A DNA stretch of 64,000 bases from Kushneria pakistanensis. GTDB taxonomy: Bacteria; Pseudomonadota; Gammaproteobacteria; Pseudomonadales; Halomonadaceae. Below the pieces are notes generated by a model. That model was not told the DNA's origin. It did no database searches and saw only the letters and a program-made list of their open reading frames with translations. Below, one piece after another: positions 50,750-59,759 of the stretch. The stretch lies in assembly GCF_014652795.1 (NCBI RefSeq), contig NZ_BMZM01000001.1, positions 682,001 through 746,000 of the forward strand. Direction: 5' to 3'. Position 1 is the first letter of the stretch. Each line of letters starts with the position of its first letter. Made by a program: the position numbers and the translations under genes.

Positions 50750-52708
50750 TCAAGCGGGGCGTGCGACCAGTGAGCGTGTCTCTTCACGGGCTTCGATCAG
50801 CACGACACTTAGGGTATCCCCCAGGCGGTAACGCAGTTCGCCACCAATATTGATCAGGCCTTCCTTGTCATCGATGGCCACGGCGTCACGATCGGTATGC
50901 AGCATGGACGCGGGCACAAAGGCCGAGGCGCCGTTGGCCGGCAGCCGAACGCGCAGCCCGCCGCGACGAATATCAACGATTTCGCCTTCAAAGGGCGTCT
51001 CGTTGGTAACGGCATTGGCCAGATGGCGAACATAGAGCCAGTCCTTGACGTCACGCTCGGCCATGCGGTTCAGGCGCCGGCGCTCGCTCAAGTGATCGGT
51101 CACCGTCACATCGACAGCCTTGTCGTGCTCGGCGTCACCTCGCAGCACCTGCTTGATCAGGCGATGATTGATCATGTCGCCGTACTTGCGGATCGGTGAG
51201 GTCCAGGTGGCGTAGGCCGGCAGGCCCATGCCAAAGTGCGGTCCTGGAGCGGTCTGCATGACGCTGTAACCCTGGAAGCGGCGAAGGCGGGCATCAAGCC
51301 AGGCGTCCTGGCGCTCATCAAGGGTATGGCGCAGCGCGCGCCAGGCAGCGATATCGTTGAACTGCTCCTGAGTGGCCTCGACCGACTGGCTGGCCAGAAA
51401 GGCCTGCGCCTGCTCGGCCTTCTCGGTCGCAATACCCTGATGGACGTTGAAAATGCCATGGCCGACATGCTCGCTGAGCAGGTTGGCGCAGCAGACATTG
51501 GCCGCAATCATGGCTTCTTCCACCATGCGATGGCCGATGCGCCGTTCTTCGGTCACGATGTCCAGCACGTTGCCGGTCTCATCGAGGCGGAAGACATAAT
51601 CGGGCCGGTCGGCAAAGACCAGCGCATGCTGCTGACGCCAGGTCTGACGTGCCTGCGTCAATCCGGCCAGCGCCTTGATCTGCGCCTCGCCCTGATCAAA
51701 GTCCGGTGTCCACGAAGGCGTGGTGCCGGCGTCCAGCGCTTCAATGTAATCAGAGACCTGCTCGTAGTTCAGACGCGCCTTTGAGCGCACGGTGGCCGCT
51801 TCAAAGTGGTAGTCACCGATCACGCCGTCAGCGCCCACTTCAAGGGTGCATACCAGCGCCGGGCGGTCTTCATCCTGCTTGAGCGAACACAGATCATCGG
51901 CCAGCGGTTCGGGCAGCATGGTCACGTTCTGACCCGGCAGATATACCGTGAAGGCACGCTGACGTGCTTCCTGATCGACCGCATCTCCCTGTTCGACGTA
52001 AGCCGTGGGGTCGGCAATGGCGACCTTCATGCGGAAGCGGCCGTCACTCAGCGCCTCAACGCTGAGCGCATCGTCCATGTCGGTGGTAGTGGCGTTGTCG
52101 ATGGTAAAGAAGGGCACATCGGTCAGATCAGTGCGTTCAAGACCTTCTTCACGCAGGGGCCAGCTGTCACCGGCTTCCGGGGAGGCCTGTTCCAGCGCAT
52201 GACGCGCCAGTGTCACCCGCCAGGGGACCGAGGGATGATCACCGGTCGCAATCACCTCATCTATCTGGACAAAAAAGCCACGATCGTTTTCGCGCAGCGG
52301 GTGACGCAGCAGGTGCGCCACGATCCAGTCGCCCTCATTGAGTGTGCTCTCCTCGATACTGCGATGGGTGCGAGCACGCAGCGCCGTATTGATGGAGGGA
52401 TGATCGGGAACGACAGAAAGACGCCCGTCACGCTTTTTGACGCGACCAATGAAGCGGTTGAGGCCTGCTTCAATCAGGCTTTCCGGCTCGACACTCTTGC
52501 GTTCTTTCTCCTCGTTGAGCACGGCCTCGACACGGTCGCCGTGCAATACCTGCTTCATGGCGGGGGGCGGCACGAAAAAGGACTGGCCGTCGTCGGTTTC
52601 CAGAAAACCGTAACCCTTGTCGGTGGCCTTGATGACACCGGTCACACGGGGTGTTTTTTCACGGATCTGTTGCTTGAGCTGGGCGAGCTGGCTGTTGTTC
52701 GAGAGCAT
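50750..52708 (-). CDS. rnb: Exoribonuclease II (RNase II/R family)
   Basis: 3'-5' exoribonuclease for mRNA turnover. 652 residues; E. coli RNase II has 644 and RNase R over 800, so rnb fits. N-terminal cold-shock domain (TGVIKATDKGYGFLETDDGQ), then RNB catalytic domain with TIDNATTTDMDDALSVE (metal-binding Asp cluster), RRIGHRMVEEAMIAANVCCA and YATWTSPIRKYGDMINHRLI. A C-terminal S1 domain follows. I chose the ATG at 52706-52708 (MLSNNSQLAQLKQQIREKTP); the longer frame upstream looks non-coding. It has a weak ribosome binding site. Confidence 0.94.
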   Translation of the reverse strand: MLSNNSQLAQLKQQIREKTPRVTGVIKATDKGYGFLETDDGQSFFVPPPAMKQVLHGDRVEAVLNEEKERKSVEPESLIEAGLNRFIGRVKKRDGRLSVVPDHPSINTALRARTHRSIEESTLNEGDWIVAHLLRHPLRENDRGFFVQIDEVIATGDHPSVPWRVTLARHALEQASPEAGDSWPLREEGLERTDLTDVPFFTIDNATTTDMDDALSVEALSDGRFRMKVAIADPTAYVEQGDAVDQEARQRAFTVYLPGQNVTMLPEPLADDLCSLKQDEDRPALVCTLEVGADGVIGDYHFEAATVRSKARLNYEQVSDYIEALDAGTTPSWTPDFDQGEAQIKALAGLTQARQTWRQQHALVFADRPDYVFRLDETGNVLDIVTEERRIGHRMVEEAMIAANVCCANLLSEHVGHGIFNVHQGIATEKAEQAQAFLASQSVEATQEQFNDIAAWRALRHTLDERQDAWLDARLRRFQGYSVMQTAPGPHFGMGLPAYATWTSPIRKYGDMINHRLIKQVLRGDAEHDKAVDVTVTDHLSERRRLNRMAERDVKDWLYVRHLANAVTNETPFEGEIVDIRRGGLRVRLPANGASAFVPASMLHTDRDAVAIDDKEGLINIGGELRYRLGDTLSVVLIEAREETRSLVARPA

Positions 52709-53205
52709 CTCGTTAATCGGTTGGGGAATCGGGGGCCCACTATAAGGCCTCACACGAGCCGGTGAAAGAGGCACCCCTGGCCAGCAAGGCGTGGCAAGGG
52801 AAACGTGCCCTACCCAGTGACTGTCCGATGGGTTGGTTGTCGTCGGGCAAAATGATTCCCCTGGATGCCGGTGTATCACGCCATGGCAAGGCCAGAAGCG
52901 TCATGGCCGCACTGTCTCGCAAGGTGGCCGGAGGCGGTCCCGATACAGTTTTGCCTTTTCATCACTCTGTCGACGCTGGCGCAGAGTGACATACTCCAGA
53001 CCCGAGCGTTGCAAAGGCATCGGCAGGCGGCGTTCAATCCTGCCGTTGGCGCCAATGATCGATGTGGTCATCGTCAATGCCCCTTGTTTGAAAACAGGGC
53101 AACGCTGAAGATATGTGGGTATTCAGGTGGAGTTGTCGTGAGCGAATATCAATCATGGCGCCGTCAACGACGCAGGCTACACATGGGCAGACAGGAAAAC
53201 GGGCA
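52709..53205. other. Intergenic region between rnb and nagA
   Basis: About 500 bases between divergent rnb and nagA. A possible rnb -10 box (TATAGT on the minus strand, 52739-52744) lies 31 bases upstream of rnb. The nagA side holds a dyad at 53078-53101 and a possible 23-codon leader ORF at 53138-53209. No regulator gene (nagR, nagC or nagQ type) is present in the region or in the operon, which is unusual for nag clusters. Confidence 0.6.
53078..53101. promoter_or_regulatory. Imperfect dyad upstream of nagA, candidate operator
   Basis: TGCCC-CT-TGTTT-GA-AAACA-GGGCA. Two paired five-base arms on each side (TGCCC/GGGCA and TGTTT/AAACA) with a two-base bulge. It is about 105 bases upstream of nagA. 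It could bind a repressor or form an RNA hairpin; no known nag operator consensus is matched. Confidence 0.4.
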
Positions 53206-53209
53206 ATGA
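53138..53209 (+). CDS. Possible leader peptide overlapping nagA
   Basis: A 23-codon ORF with GTG start at 53138, preceded by GGTGGAG with five-base spacing. Product SEYQSWRRQRRRLHMGRQEN plus GQ, strongly basic. Its TGA (53207-53209) overlaps the nagA ATG (AATGA), so translational coupling is possible. No relatives recognised; may be chance. Confidence 0.3.
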   Translation: MSEYQSWRRQRRRLHMGRQENGQ

Positions 53210-54306
53210 CACTTGAAGGCAACATACTGACGCCGGAAGGGTGGTTCAGGGGCGAGTTGACCATCCGGCAGGGCCGGATCGCAGGCGTCAGCGGCACGCC
53301 GGTGGACCCCGAGGAAAATGACGCGCTTCGCATCATTCCCGGGTTTATCGATCTGCACGTCCATGGGGGCGGCGGCGCCGACTTCATGGAAGGTAATGAT
53401 GCGCTGGCCGTGCTGGCCCGGACGCACGCCCGGTTTGGGACCACCAGCCTTCTGGGCACCAGCATGACGGCCTCGCGCGAAGCATTGATTCACGCCTTTC
53501 GCGATGCCGGCCGCGTTGTGGCCGCGCCCCCTGCACAGGCCGCCGATATTCTGGGCATTCACCTTGAAGGCCCCTTTATCAGCCCGGATATGCTGGGTGC
53601 CCAGCCGCCCCATGCCCGACCCGGAACAATTGAAGCGTTTGACGAGCTCGACGCACTGGCGCCCATTCGCGTGATCACCATTGCCCCGGAAATCGAGGGA
53701 CACATGGCGCTGATCGAAACGCTGGCTGCACGCGGGGTCAGGGTGCAGCTTGGGCATACCGCCGCCACGCATGATCAGTGCGTTGACGCCCTTCAGGCTG
53801 GCGCCCGCGGATTCACCCATCTTTATAACGCCATGAGCGGGTTGCACCACCGCAAGGCAGGGGTTGTCGGCGCGGCGCTGGCCCATGGCGAGTATGCCGA
53901 GCTGATCGCGGATCTGGTGCACGTCGAAAAGGGCGCCCTGCTGGCTGCCAGGCGCGCCATACCACATCTTTACATGGTCACGGATGCCACGGCGGCGGCC
54001 GGCATGCCTGAGGGTGAGTATCGCCTTGGCGAGCACCGGGTGTTCAAGCAGGGCAATAGCGTGCGCCTGGCCGATGGCGGGCTGGCCGGCAGTGCCCTGA
54101 CAATGGATGTGGCGCTGCGCAATCTGGCCGGGCTTGGTCTGTCGCTGGCAGAAGCCTCCCAGCGTCTGTCGCTTTGGCCGGCACGTTATCTGGGCCTGAG
54201 TAATCGAGGCGTGCTCACGCCGGGCTACCGGGCCGATATCGTGACCCTGTCCTCACGTCTTGACGTCGAGCAGGTGTGGGTGGCCGGTCAAACCGTGATC
54301 GACTGA
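53206..54306 (+). CDS. nagA: N-acetylglucosamine-6-phosphate deacetylase
   Basis: Removes acetate from GlcNAc-6-P. 366 residues. Amidohydrolase motifs: IIPGFIDLHVHGGGGADFM (metal-binding HxH), ILGIHLEGPFISPDMLGAQ (metal-binding Glu), LGHTAATHDQCVDALQAGAR, FTHLYNAMSGLHHRKAGVVG, and MVTDATAAAGMPEGEYRLGE (catalytic Asp). I chose the ATG at 53206; a longer frame from 53113 has no family similarity at its start. First gene of the nag operon. Confidence 0.95.
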   Translation: MTLEGNILTPEGWFRGELTIRQGRIAGVSGTPVDPEENDALRIIPGFIDLHVHGGGGADFMEGNDALAVLARTHARFGTTSLLGTSMTASREALIHAFRDAGRVVAAPPAQAADILGIHLEGPFISPDMLGAQPPHARPGTIEAFDELDALAPIRVITIAPEIEGHMALIETLAARGVRVQLGHTAATHDQCVDALQAGARGFTHLYNAMSGLHHRKAGVVGAALAHGEYAELIADLVHVEKGALLAARRAIPHLYMVTDATAAAGMPEGEYRLGEHRVFKQGNSVRLADGGLAGSALTMDVALRNLAGLGLSLAEASQRLSLWPARYLGLSNRGVLTPGYRADIVTLSSRLDVEQVWVAGQTVID

Positions 54307-54356
54307 ACCGCTTGATGTCCCCTTTTCCTTTCTGGCCCTGAACCGGGAGAGCCGTC

Positions 54357-55376
54357 ATGTCATTGATGCGCGAAGAGGCGCTGAGTGCGCCACAACGAAT
54401 TGCCGAGCAGTGGCGCGTCAATCGCGACACCATGACGCAGCTGAGCGAAGTGCTGCGCCAGCGCTCGCCTCACAGTGCCATGACCGTGGCGCGTGGTAGC
54501 TCCGATCATGCTGCCGGCTATTTCGCTCGACTCATGATGCAGATGACCGGCAGGTCCTGTGCGTCACTGCCGCTGTCGCTGTGCACGCTGGATGACACGA
54601 CCTGGCAGCTCGGCAACACCCTGTCGCTGGCCGTTTCGCAATCCGGGCGCAGCCCCGATTTGATCGAGGCTCAGACGTCCCTGAAAGGCGGTGGTGCGCT
54701 GGCACTGGCGATGGTCAATGCCATGGACTCGCCGCTGGCCCGGGGCGCCGATCACGTCATCGATCTGCAGGCCGGTGAAGAAAGGAGCGTGGCTGCGACC
54801 AAAAGCTTTCTCGCTACGCTCTCTGCCAGTGCCTCCCTGATGGCGCACTGGCAGCGCGATCACGCCCTGCTGGAGGGGCTGGCAGCGCTGCCCGAGGCGC
54901 TGGATCGGGCCTGTCGCCTTGAGTGGAACAAGGGCGTAGAGATGCTGCGTGATGCTGACAGGCTTCTGGTCATTGGCCGTGGTGCCGGGCTGCCCATCGC
55001 ACAGGAAGCAGCACTCAAGTTCAAGGAAACCTGCGTCATCCAGGCGGAAGCCTTCAGCGGGGCCGAAGTGCAGCATGGGCCGATGGCGCTGGTGGGGCGT
55101 GACTACCCCGTGATGATTCTGGCCCCGGCCGGCAACGCACAAAAGGGGCTGATCGAGCTGGCCGATACCTTTCGCGACCGTGGCGCGCGCGTGCTGCTGG
55201 CGGCTGATGCCACGGTCGCCTCGCGTGATCTCACCATTGCCGATGCGCCCCATGAGGCACTGGCGCCACTTTGTGCCATTCAGAGCTTTTATCTGATGAT
55301 TGAGGCGCTTTCGCTGGCAACAGGGCATGATCCCGACCGCCCCGAATTTCTTAACAAGGTGACGCAGACACGCTGA
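54357..55376 (+). CDS. nagB2: SIS-domain glucosamine-6-phosphate deaminase (NagB-II type)
   Basis: Converts glucosamine-6-P to fructose-6-P and ammonia. 339 residues with two SIS domains, the layout of the isomerase half of GlmS. Motifs: TVARGSSDHAAGYFARLMMQ, LAVSQSGRSPDLIEAQ, EERSVAATKSFLATLSA, and the second-domain IGRGAGLPIAQEAALKFKET with EAFSGAEVQHGPMALV. There is no glutaminase domain, so it deaminates rather than synthesises. It is unrelated to the classical NagB and common in Shewanella and Alteromonas-type nag operons. GGGAG lies seven bases before the ATG. Confidence 0.9.
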   Translation: MSLMREEALSAPQRIAEQWRVNRDTMTQLSEVLRQRSPHSAMTVARGSSDHAAGYFARLMMQMTGRSCASLPLSLCTLDDTTWQLGNTLSLAVSQSGRSPDLIEAQTSLKGGGALALAMVNAMDSPLARGADHVIDLQAGEERSVAATKSFLATLSASASLMAHWQRDHALLEGLAALPEALDRACRLEWNKGVEMLRDADRLLVIGRGAGLPIAQEAALKFKETCVIQAEAFSGAEVQHGPMALVGRDYPVMILAPAGNAQKGLIELADTFRDRGARVLLAADATVASRDLTIADAPHEALAPLCAIQSFYLMIEALSLATGHDPDRPEFLNKVTQTR

Positions 55377-55438
55377 TGCCGGCGGCACCTGCTTGATGGC
55401 CGACAAGACGGCCATGACAACGACAACAGGACACTCTC

Positions 55439-58063
55439 ATGCCCGATACTGCTGATCCAGAGCCCGTGCAGACCCTGCTGCATGCGCCCATGAAAGCGGT
55501 GCTGGTGCCGCTGGATCAGGTGCCTGATCCCGTATTCGCGCAACAGACCATGGGCCCGGGCATTGCACTGGAGCCCCTGGAGGCACAGCTCTTTTCCCCC
55601 TGCGATGGCGAGATTGTCCATCTGGCCCGAACGCGCCACGCCCTGACCCTCAAGACCGATCAGGGCTGCGATCTGCTGATCCATCTTGGACTCGATACCG
55701 TTGACCTGGAAGGTGAGGGCATCACCGTTCACGTGGCGCCGGGTACTCGCGTCAGGCGTGGTGACCTGCTGTGGGATTTCGATGCGGATCTGCTGGCCTG
55801 TCGCGCGCTGAGCCTGATGACGCCCCTGATCGTGACCAGCAGCGATCAATGGCGCTGCGAACTGAGCAACGACACCCGGCCCGGCAGTGTCATTGAACGT
55901 GGCGCACCGCTGATGACGCTCATTGCCCTGTCTGCAGGCACCCCCGCCGGCGTGGTGGAAGGTGGCAACAGTGAATACCGCGAACAGGTAACCCTGGCGC
56001 TGGCGGCCGGGCTGCATGCCCGGCCGGCCGCGCGTCTTCGCGGTATTGCCCGACAGCATGGCTGCACCATCGTGCTGGAACATGGCGAGCATCAGGCCGA
56101 TGCCGCCAGCCTGACGGCCCTTCTGGGACTCTCTCTTCGCCAGGGAGATACGCTGGCCGTTATCGCGCGTGGCACGAATGCGGCAGCCGCGCTGGGAGAG
56201 GCGGCAGCGCTTTTGACCACGCCGGAGGCTGCCGAGGACGACCCGGCCCACGATGAGCTGTCCGAGGAGGCCTCTACGACCGTACCGGCAGGCGATGACA
56301 CCACCTGTCATGGGCTGGTGGCAAGCCCGGGGCTTGCCGTCGGGCCTCTGGTTCGCCTTGCGCATGCGCGCCTTGAGGTTGACGAAGACCGCGAGGAGAG
56401 CGCCGAGGAAGTCGGAAGCCAGCTGCAAGCGGCCATCAGGGCGCTTAATGACACCCTGGTCACGGATATCGAACAGGCCCGCGCCGAGGGCCGGCGCGAA
56501 GAGGCCGATATCTTGGAAGCGCATCAGGCGTGGCTGGATGATCCGGCCCTGCTGGGAGAGAGTCTTGGGCATATTCAGGCCGGGCGCAGTGCCGCCTTTG
56601 CCTGGCGCGAGGTGCTCGAGCAGCGCATTGCCGAGCTGCGTCAGAGTCAAAGCCAGCTATTGGCCGCAAGAGCCGATGATCTGCGCGATCTACAGACGCG
56701 GCTGGTAACACTGCTGGCGCCCGAGGCCGCTGTGGCCGGGCAGCTCGACATGGCACCAGGTGCCATCGTGGTGGCCGAAGAGATCACGCCCTCGCAGCTG
56801 CTGGCACTGGACCAGGTGGCGCCCGCCGGACTATGTCTGGCAGGCGGCGGGACGACCTCGCACGTGGCGCTTTTGGCGCGCGCGCGCGGTTTGCCCTGTC
56901 TGGCGGCCATGGGTGCCGGTGTGATGGAGATCATGGGTCGTCATGATGGGGCAACGGCCATTCTGGATGCCCAAAAGGGGGCGCTCACTTTCAGGCCCGG
57001 GCCCGAGCAGCTTGACGCGGTGCGCGAGCAGGTTGAGCAGGCGCGCGTGCGCGCCATTGTCGAGCGCCGAATGGCTCATGAGCCGGCCCGTACGCAGGAC
57101 AGCGTGCCAATCGAGGTATGTGCCAATGTCGCAGGTGTTGAAGAATCACGCGCTGCGTTTGAAGCCGGTGCCGATGGTATCGGTCTGCTGCGCAGTGAGT
57201 TCATTTTCATGGCGCGTCATGAGGCACCGGATCATGACACCCAGCGCGAGATTTACCAGCAGGTGCTCGACAGCATGGGGAGTCATCCGGTCATCATTCG
57301 CACGCTGGATGTCGGCGCTGACAAGCAGCTGAACTATCTTGCGCTGCCAGCGGTACCCAATCCGGCGCTGGGGACGCGCGGTATACGTCTGATGACGCGC
57401 CATCAGGATCTTCTCGACGTTCAGTTGCGCGCGCTGTTGTCTGTTACGCCACTGGAGCGACTGCATATCATGGTGCCCATGGTCACCGAGGCGGCCGAAC
57501 TGGTGGCCGTGCGCGAGCGCATCGAGACCCTGGCCCTTGAAATGAATCTTGAAAAGCGCCCTGCACTGGGGGCCATGATCGAGGTGCCGGCCGCCGCGCT
57601 GTGCGCCGATCAGCTCGCGCGTGTGGCAGATTTTCTCTCCATCGGGACCAATGACCTGACCCAGTACACCTTGGCGATGGACCGCGAGGACCCGGATCTG
57701 GCCGGGCGCGCCGATGTACTCCATCCGGCGGTACTGCGCCTGATCGACATGACCGTGAAGGGGGCTGCCGGGCGCCAGTGCCCGGTCGGCGTGTGCGGCG
57801 CCGCAGCAGGCGATCAGCAGGCCTGGGCGGCACTGGTGGCGCTCGGTGTGGAAGAGCTGTCGGTTGAGCCTGCGCGCGTCGCCGCCATCAAGGCCGGGAT
57901 TCGAAAGCTCGATCGGGCAGCGCTGTCACGGCAGCTGCGGGCATGGCTTGATGAACCCATCGACAGTGCCACGCTGCGTCAGCGCCTCGAGCAGTGGTTG
58001 AACGAGTATGCATCGACATCGATAACAACAACAGACAGAGGAGCATCACGCGATGCGATTTGA
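55439..58063 (+). CDS. nagF: Fused PTS protein EIIA(Glc)-HPr-EI
   Basis: An 874-residue cytoplasmic phospho-relay combining three PTS parts. EIIA-Glc-like domain (1-165) with His67 and the phosphorylated His82 in CDLLIHLGLDTVDLEGEG. HPr domain (178-262) with His193 in AAGLHARPAARL. Enzyme I (288-860) with VASPGLAVGPLVRL and the phospho-His475 in LAGGGTTSHVALLARARGLP, and the PEP-binding IGTNDLTQYTLAMDREDPDL. This fusion is like Pseudomonas NagF. It passes phosphate from PEP to the NagE EIIB. AGGA seven bases before the ATG. Overlaps nagE by 11 bases. Confidence 0.95.
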   Translation: MPDTADPEPVQTLLHAPMKAVLVPLDQVPDPVFAQQTMGPGIALEPLEAQLFSPCDGEIVHLARTRHALTLKTDQGCDLLIHLGLDTVDLEGEGITVHVAPGTRVRRGDLLWDFDADLLACRALSLMTPLIVTSSDQWRCELSNDTRPGSVIERGAPLMTLIALSAGTPAGVVEGGNSEYREQVTLALAAGLHARPAARLRGIARQHGCTIVLEHGEHQADAASLTALLGLSLRQGDTLAVIARGTNAAAALGEAAALLTTPEAAEDDPAHDELSEEASTTVPAGDDTTCHGLVASPGLAVGPLVRLAHARLEVDEDREESAEEVGSQLQAAIRALNDTLVTDIEQARAEGRREEADILEAHQAWLDDPALLGESLGHIQAGRSAAFAWREVLEQRIAELRQSQSQLLAARADDLRDLQTRLVTLLAPEAAVAGQLDMAPGAIVVAEEITPSQLLALDQVAPAGLCLAGGGTTSHVALLARARGLPCLAAMGAGVMEIMGRHDGATAILDAQKGALTFRPGPEQLDAVREQVEQARVRAIVERRMAHEPARTQDSVPIEVCANVAGVEESRAAFEAGADGIGLLRSEFIFMARHEAPDHDTQREIYQQVLDSMGSHPVIIRTLDVGADKQLNYLALPAVPNPALGTRGIRLMTRHQDLLDVQLRALLSVTPLERLHIMVPMVTEAAELVAVRERIETLALEMNLEKRPALGAMIEVPAAALCADQLARVADFLSIGTNDLTQYTLAMDREDPDLAGRADVLHPAVLRLIDMTVKGAAGRQCPVGVCGAAAGDQQAWAALVALGVEELSVEPARVAAIKAGIRKLDRAALSRQLRAWLDEPIDSATLRQRLEQWLNEYASTSITTTDRGASRDAI

Positions 58064-59759
58064 TCCGATGGGGGCGCTTCAGCAGCTGGGACGCTCCCTG
58101 ATGCTGCCGATTGCGGTATTGCCCATTGCCGGGCTGCTGCTGCGCATGGGTCAGCCCGACCTGCTGGATATTGCCTTTATTGCCCAGGCCGGCAATGCCA
58201 TCTTCGAGAATCTGCCGCTGATCTTCGCCATCGGGGTGGGCGTGGGCATCGCCGATGACAGCAATGGTGCTGCCGGCCTTGCTGGCGCGATTGGCTATCT
58301 GGTCATCACGGCAGTGCTGGCAGCCATCAACCCCGATATCAACATGGGGGTACTGGCCGGCATCATCGCCGGGGTGGTGGCTGGTCTCTGGTATAACCGC
58401 TGCAAGAACATTGCGCTGCCCGATTATCTGGCCTTTTTTGCCGGGCGGCGCTTTATTCCGATTGTGACCGGTCTGACCGCGCTGGCCCTGGGCTGGCTGT
58501 TCGGCATGATCTGGCCGCCGGTTCAGACTGCCATCGATCAGAGCGGGCAGTGGATGATCGACTCCGGCGAGCTGGGACTTTTTGTCTACGGCACACTCAA
58601 TCGACTTTTGATCGTGACCGGGCTGCACCACGTGCTCAATTCGCTGGTGTGGTTTGTCTTTGGCAATTTCGAAGGGGCCACCGGCGATCTTCATCGCTTC
58701 TTTGCCGGCGACCCGAGCGCCGGGCGCTTCATGACCGGATTTTTCCCGGTGATGATGTTCGGTCTACCAGCGGCGGCCCTGGCGATGTATCACACCGCCG
58801 TAAGAGATCAGCGCGCCCGGGTGGGCGGCATGCTTTTTTCGCTGGCACTGACGGCCTTTCTGACCGGTATTACCGAGCCGCTGGAATTCACCTTTATCTT
58901 CCTTGCGCCCGTGCTGTATGTGGTACACGCCCTGTTGACCGGGTTGTCGATGGCGGTGATGAGCTGGCTGGATGTCAGGCTGGGCTTTACCTTCTCTGCC
59001 GGCACCTTTGACTATCTGCTCTCCTATGGGCTTTCCAGTCGCGGCTGGCTGCTGATTCCGGTCGGACTGTTATATGCCCTGCTGTACTACATGATCTTCC
59101 GCTGGGCCATCGTGCGCTTTGATCTGAAAACGCCGGGTCGCGATGTCGTGATGCAGGCCGCGGTATCAGAAGAGGGCGAGGTGCAGGAGCGTGGCCCGGC
59201 CTTTGTCACGGCGCTGGGCGGCAGTGACAACCTGGCCTCGGTAGGCGCCTGTACCACTCGTTTGCGCCTGGTGGTCAGGGCGGTGGAGCAGATCGATGAG
59301 GCAGCGCTCAAGGGTCTGGGCGCCCGAGGCGTGCTCAAGCTCAAGGGTGGGCACCTGCAGGTCGTGATGGGACCGATCGCCGATGGTGTGGCCGAGGATA
59401 TCCGCACGGCGTTGCGCGCGCGTGGCAAGCCGGTGGAAGCGCCTGATGTTGCCCGGGCCATGGCACCGGCCGCCGAGCAGGAGACGCCCATACAGAGCAC
59501 TCTGAAGGATGCGGATCTGTCCCATTGGCTCGAGGCGCTTGGTGGCGTGGATAATCTGCGCTGCAGCGAGCTGGTGGCCCTGTCACGTGTGCGCCTTGAA
59601 GTGAGTGAGCCGTCAAGCATCGATCAGAATGCCTTGTCAGCGCTGGGAGTTGCCGGGGTGCAGCGCGTCAGTGATCACTGCCTGCATCTGGTGCTGGGCG
59701 AGCAGGCGTGGATTGTGGCGCAGCAGCTGCAAACGGAGATTCAGCGTCATGGCAGCTGA
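58053..59759 (+). CDS. nagE: PTS N-acetylglucosamine EIICB permease, with a second degenerate EIIB
   Basis: Transports and phosphorylates GlcNAc. 568 residues. The EIIC domain has about ten transmembrane helices (1-360), with GIADDSNGAAGLAGAIGYLV, LLIVTGLHHVLNSLVWFVFG and LTGITEPLEFTFIFLAPVLY. The EIIB domain (about 380-460) has LGGSDNLASVGACTTRLRLV, with the phosphorylated Cys. A second EIIB-like domain (about 485-565) follows, LGGVDNLRCSELVALSRVRL, where the Cys position is Ala, so it cannot be phosphorylated there. No EIIA is attached; the EIIA of NagF supplies phosphate. GAGGAG precedes the start. Confidence 0.93.
   Translation: MRFDPMGALQQLGRSLMLPIAVLPIAGLLLRMGQPDLLDIAFIAQAGNAIFENLPLIFAIGVGVGIADDSNGAAGLAGAIGYLVITAVLAAINPDINMGVLAGIIAGVVAGLWYNRCKNIALPDYLAFFAGRRFIPIVTGLTALALGWLFGMIWPPVQTAIDQSGQWMIDSGELGLFVYGTLNRLLIVTGLHHVLNSLVWFVFGNFEGATGDLHRFFAGDPSAGRFMTGFFPVMMFGLPAAALAMYHTAVRDQRARVGGMLFSLALTAFLTGITEPLEFTFIFLAPVLYVVHALLTGLSMAVMSWLDVRLGFTFSAGTFDYLLSYGLSSRGWLLIPVGLLYALLYYMIFRWAIVRFDLKTPGRDVVMQAAVSEEGEVQERGPAFVTALGGSDNLASVGACTTRLRLVVRAVEQIDEAALKGLGARGVLKLKGGHLQVVMGPIADGVAEDIRTALRARGKPVEAPDVARAMAPAAEQETPIQSTLKDADLSHWLEALGGVDNLRCSELVALSRVRLEVSEPSSIDQNALSALGVAGVQRVSDHCLHLVLGEQAWIVAQQLQTEIQRHGS

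Noticed and set aside
55289-56650. Minus-strand frame opposite nagB2/nagF (453 codons)
   Set aside because: Antisense shadow crossing two confident genes; composition of random GC-rich translation.
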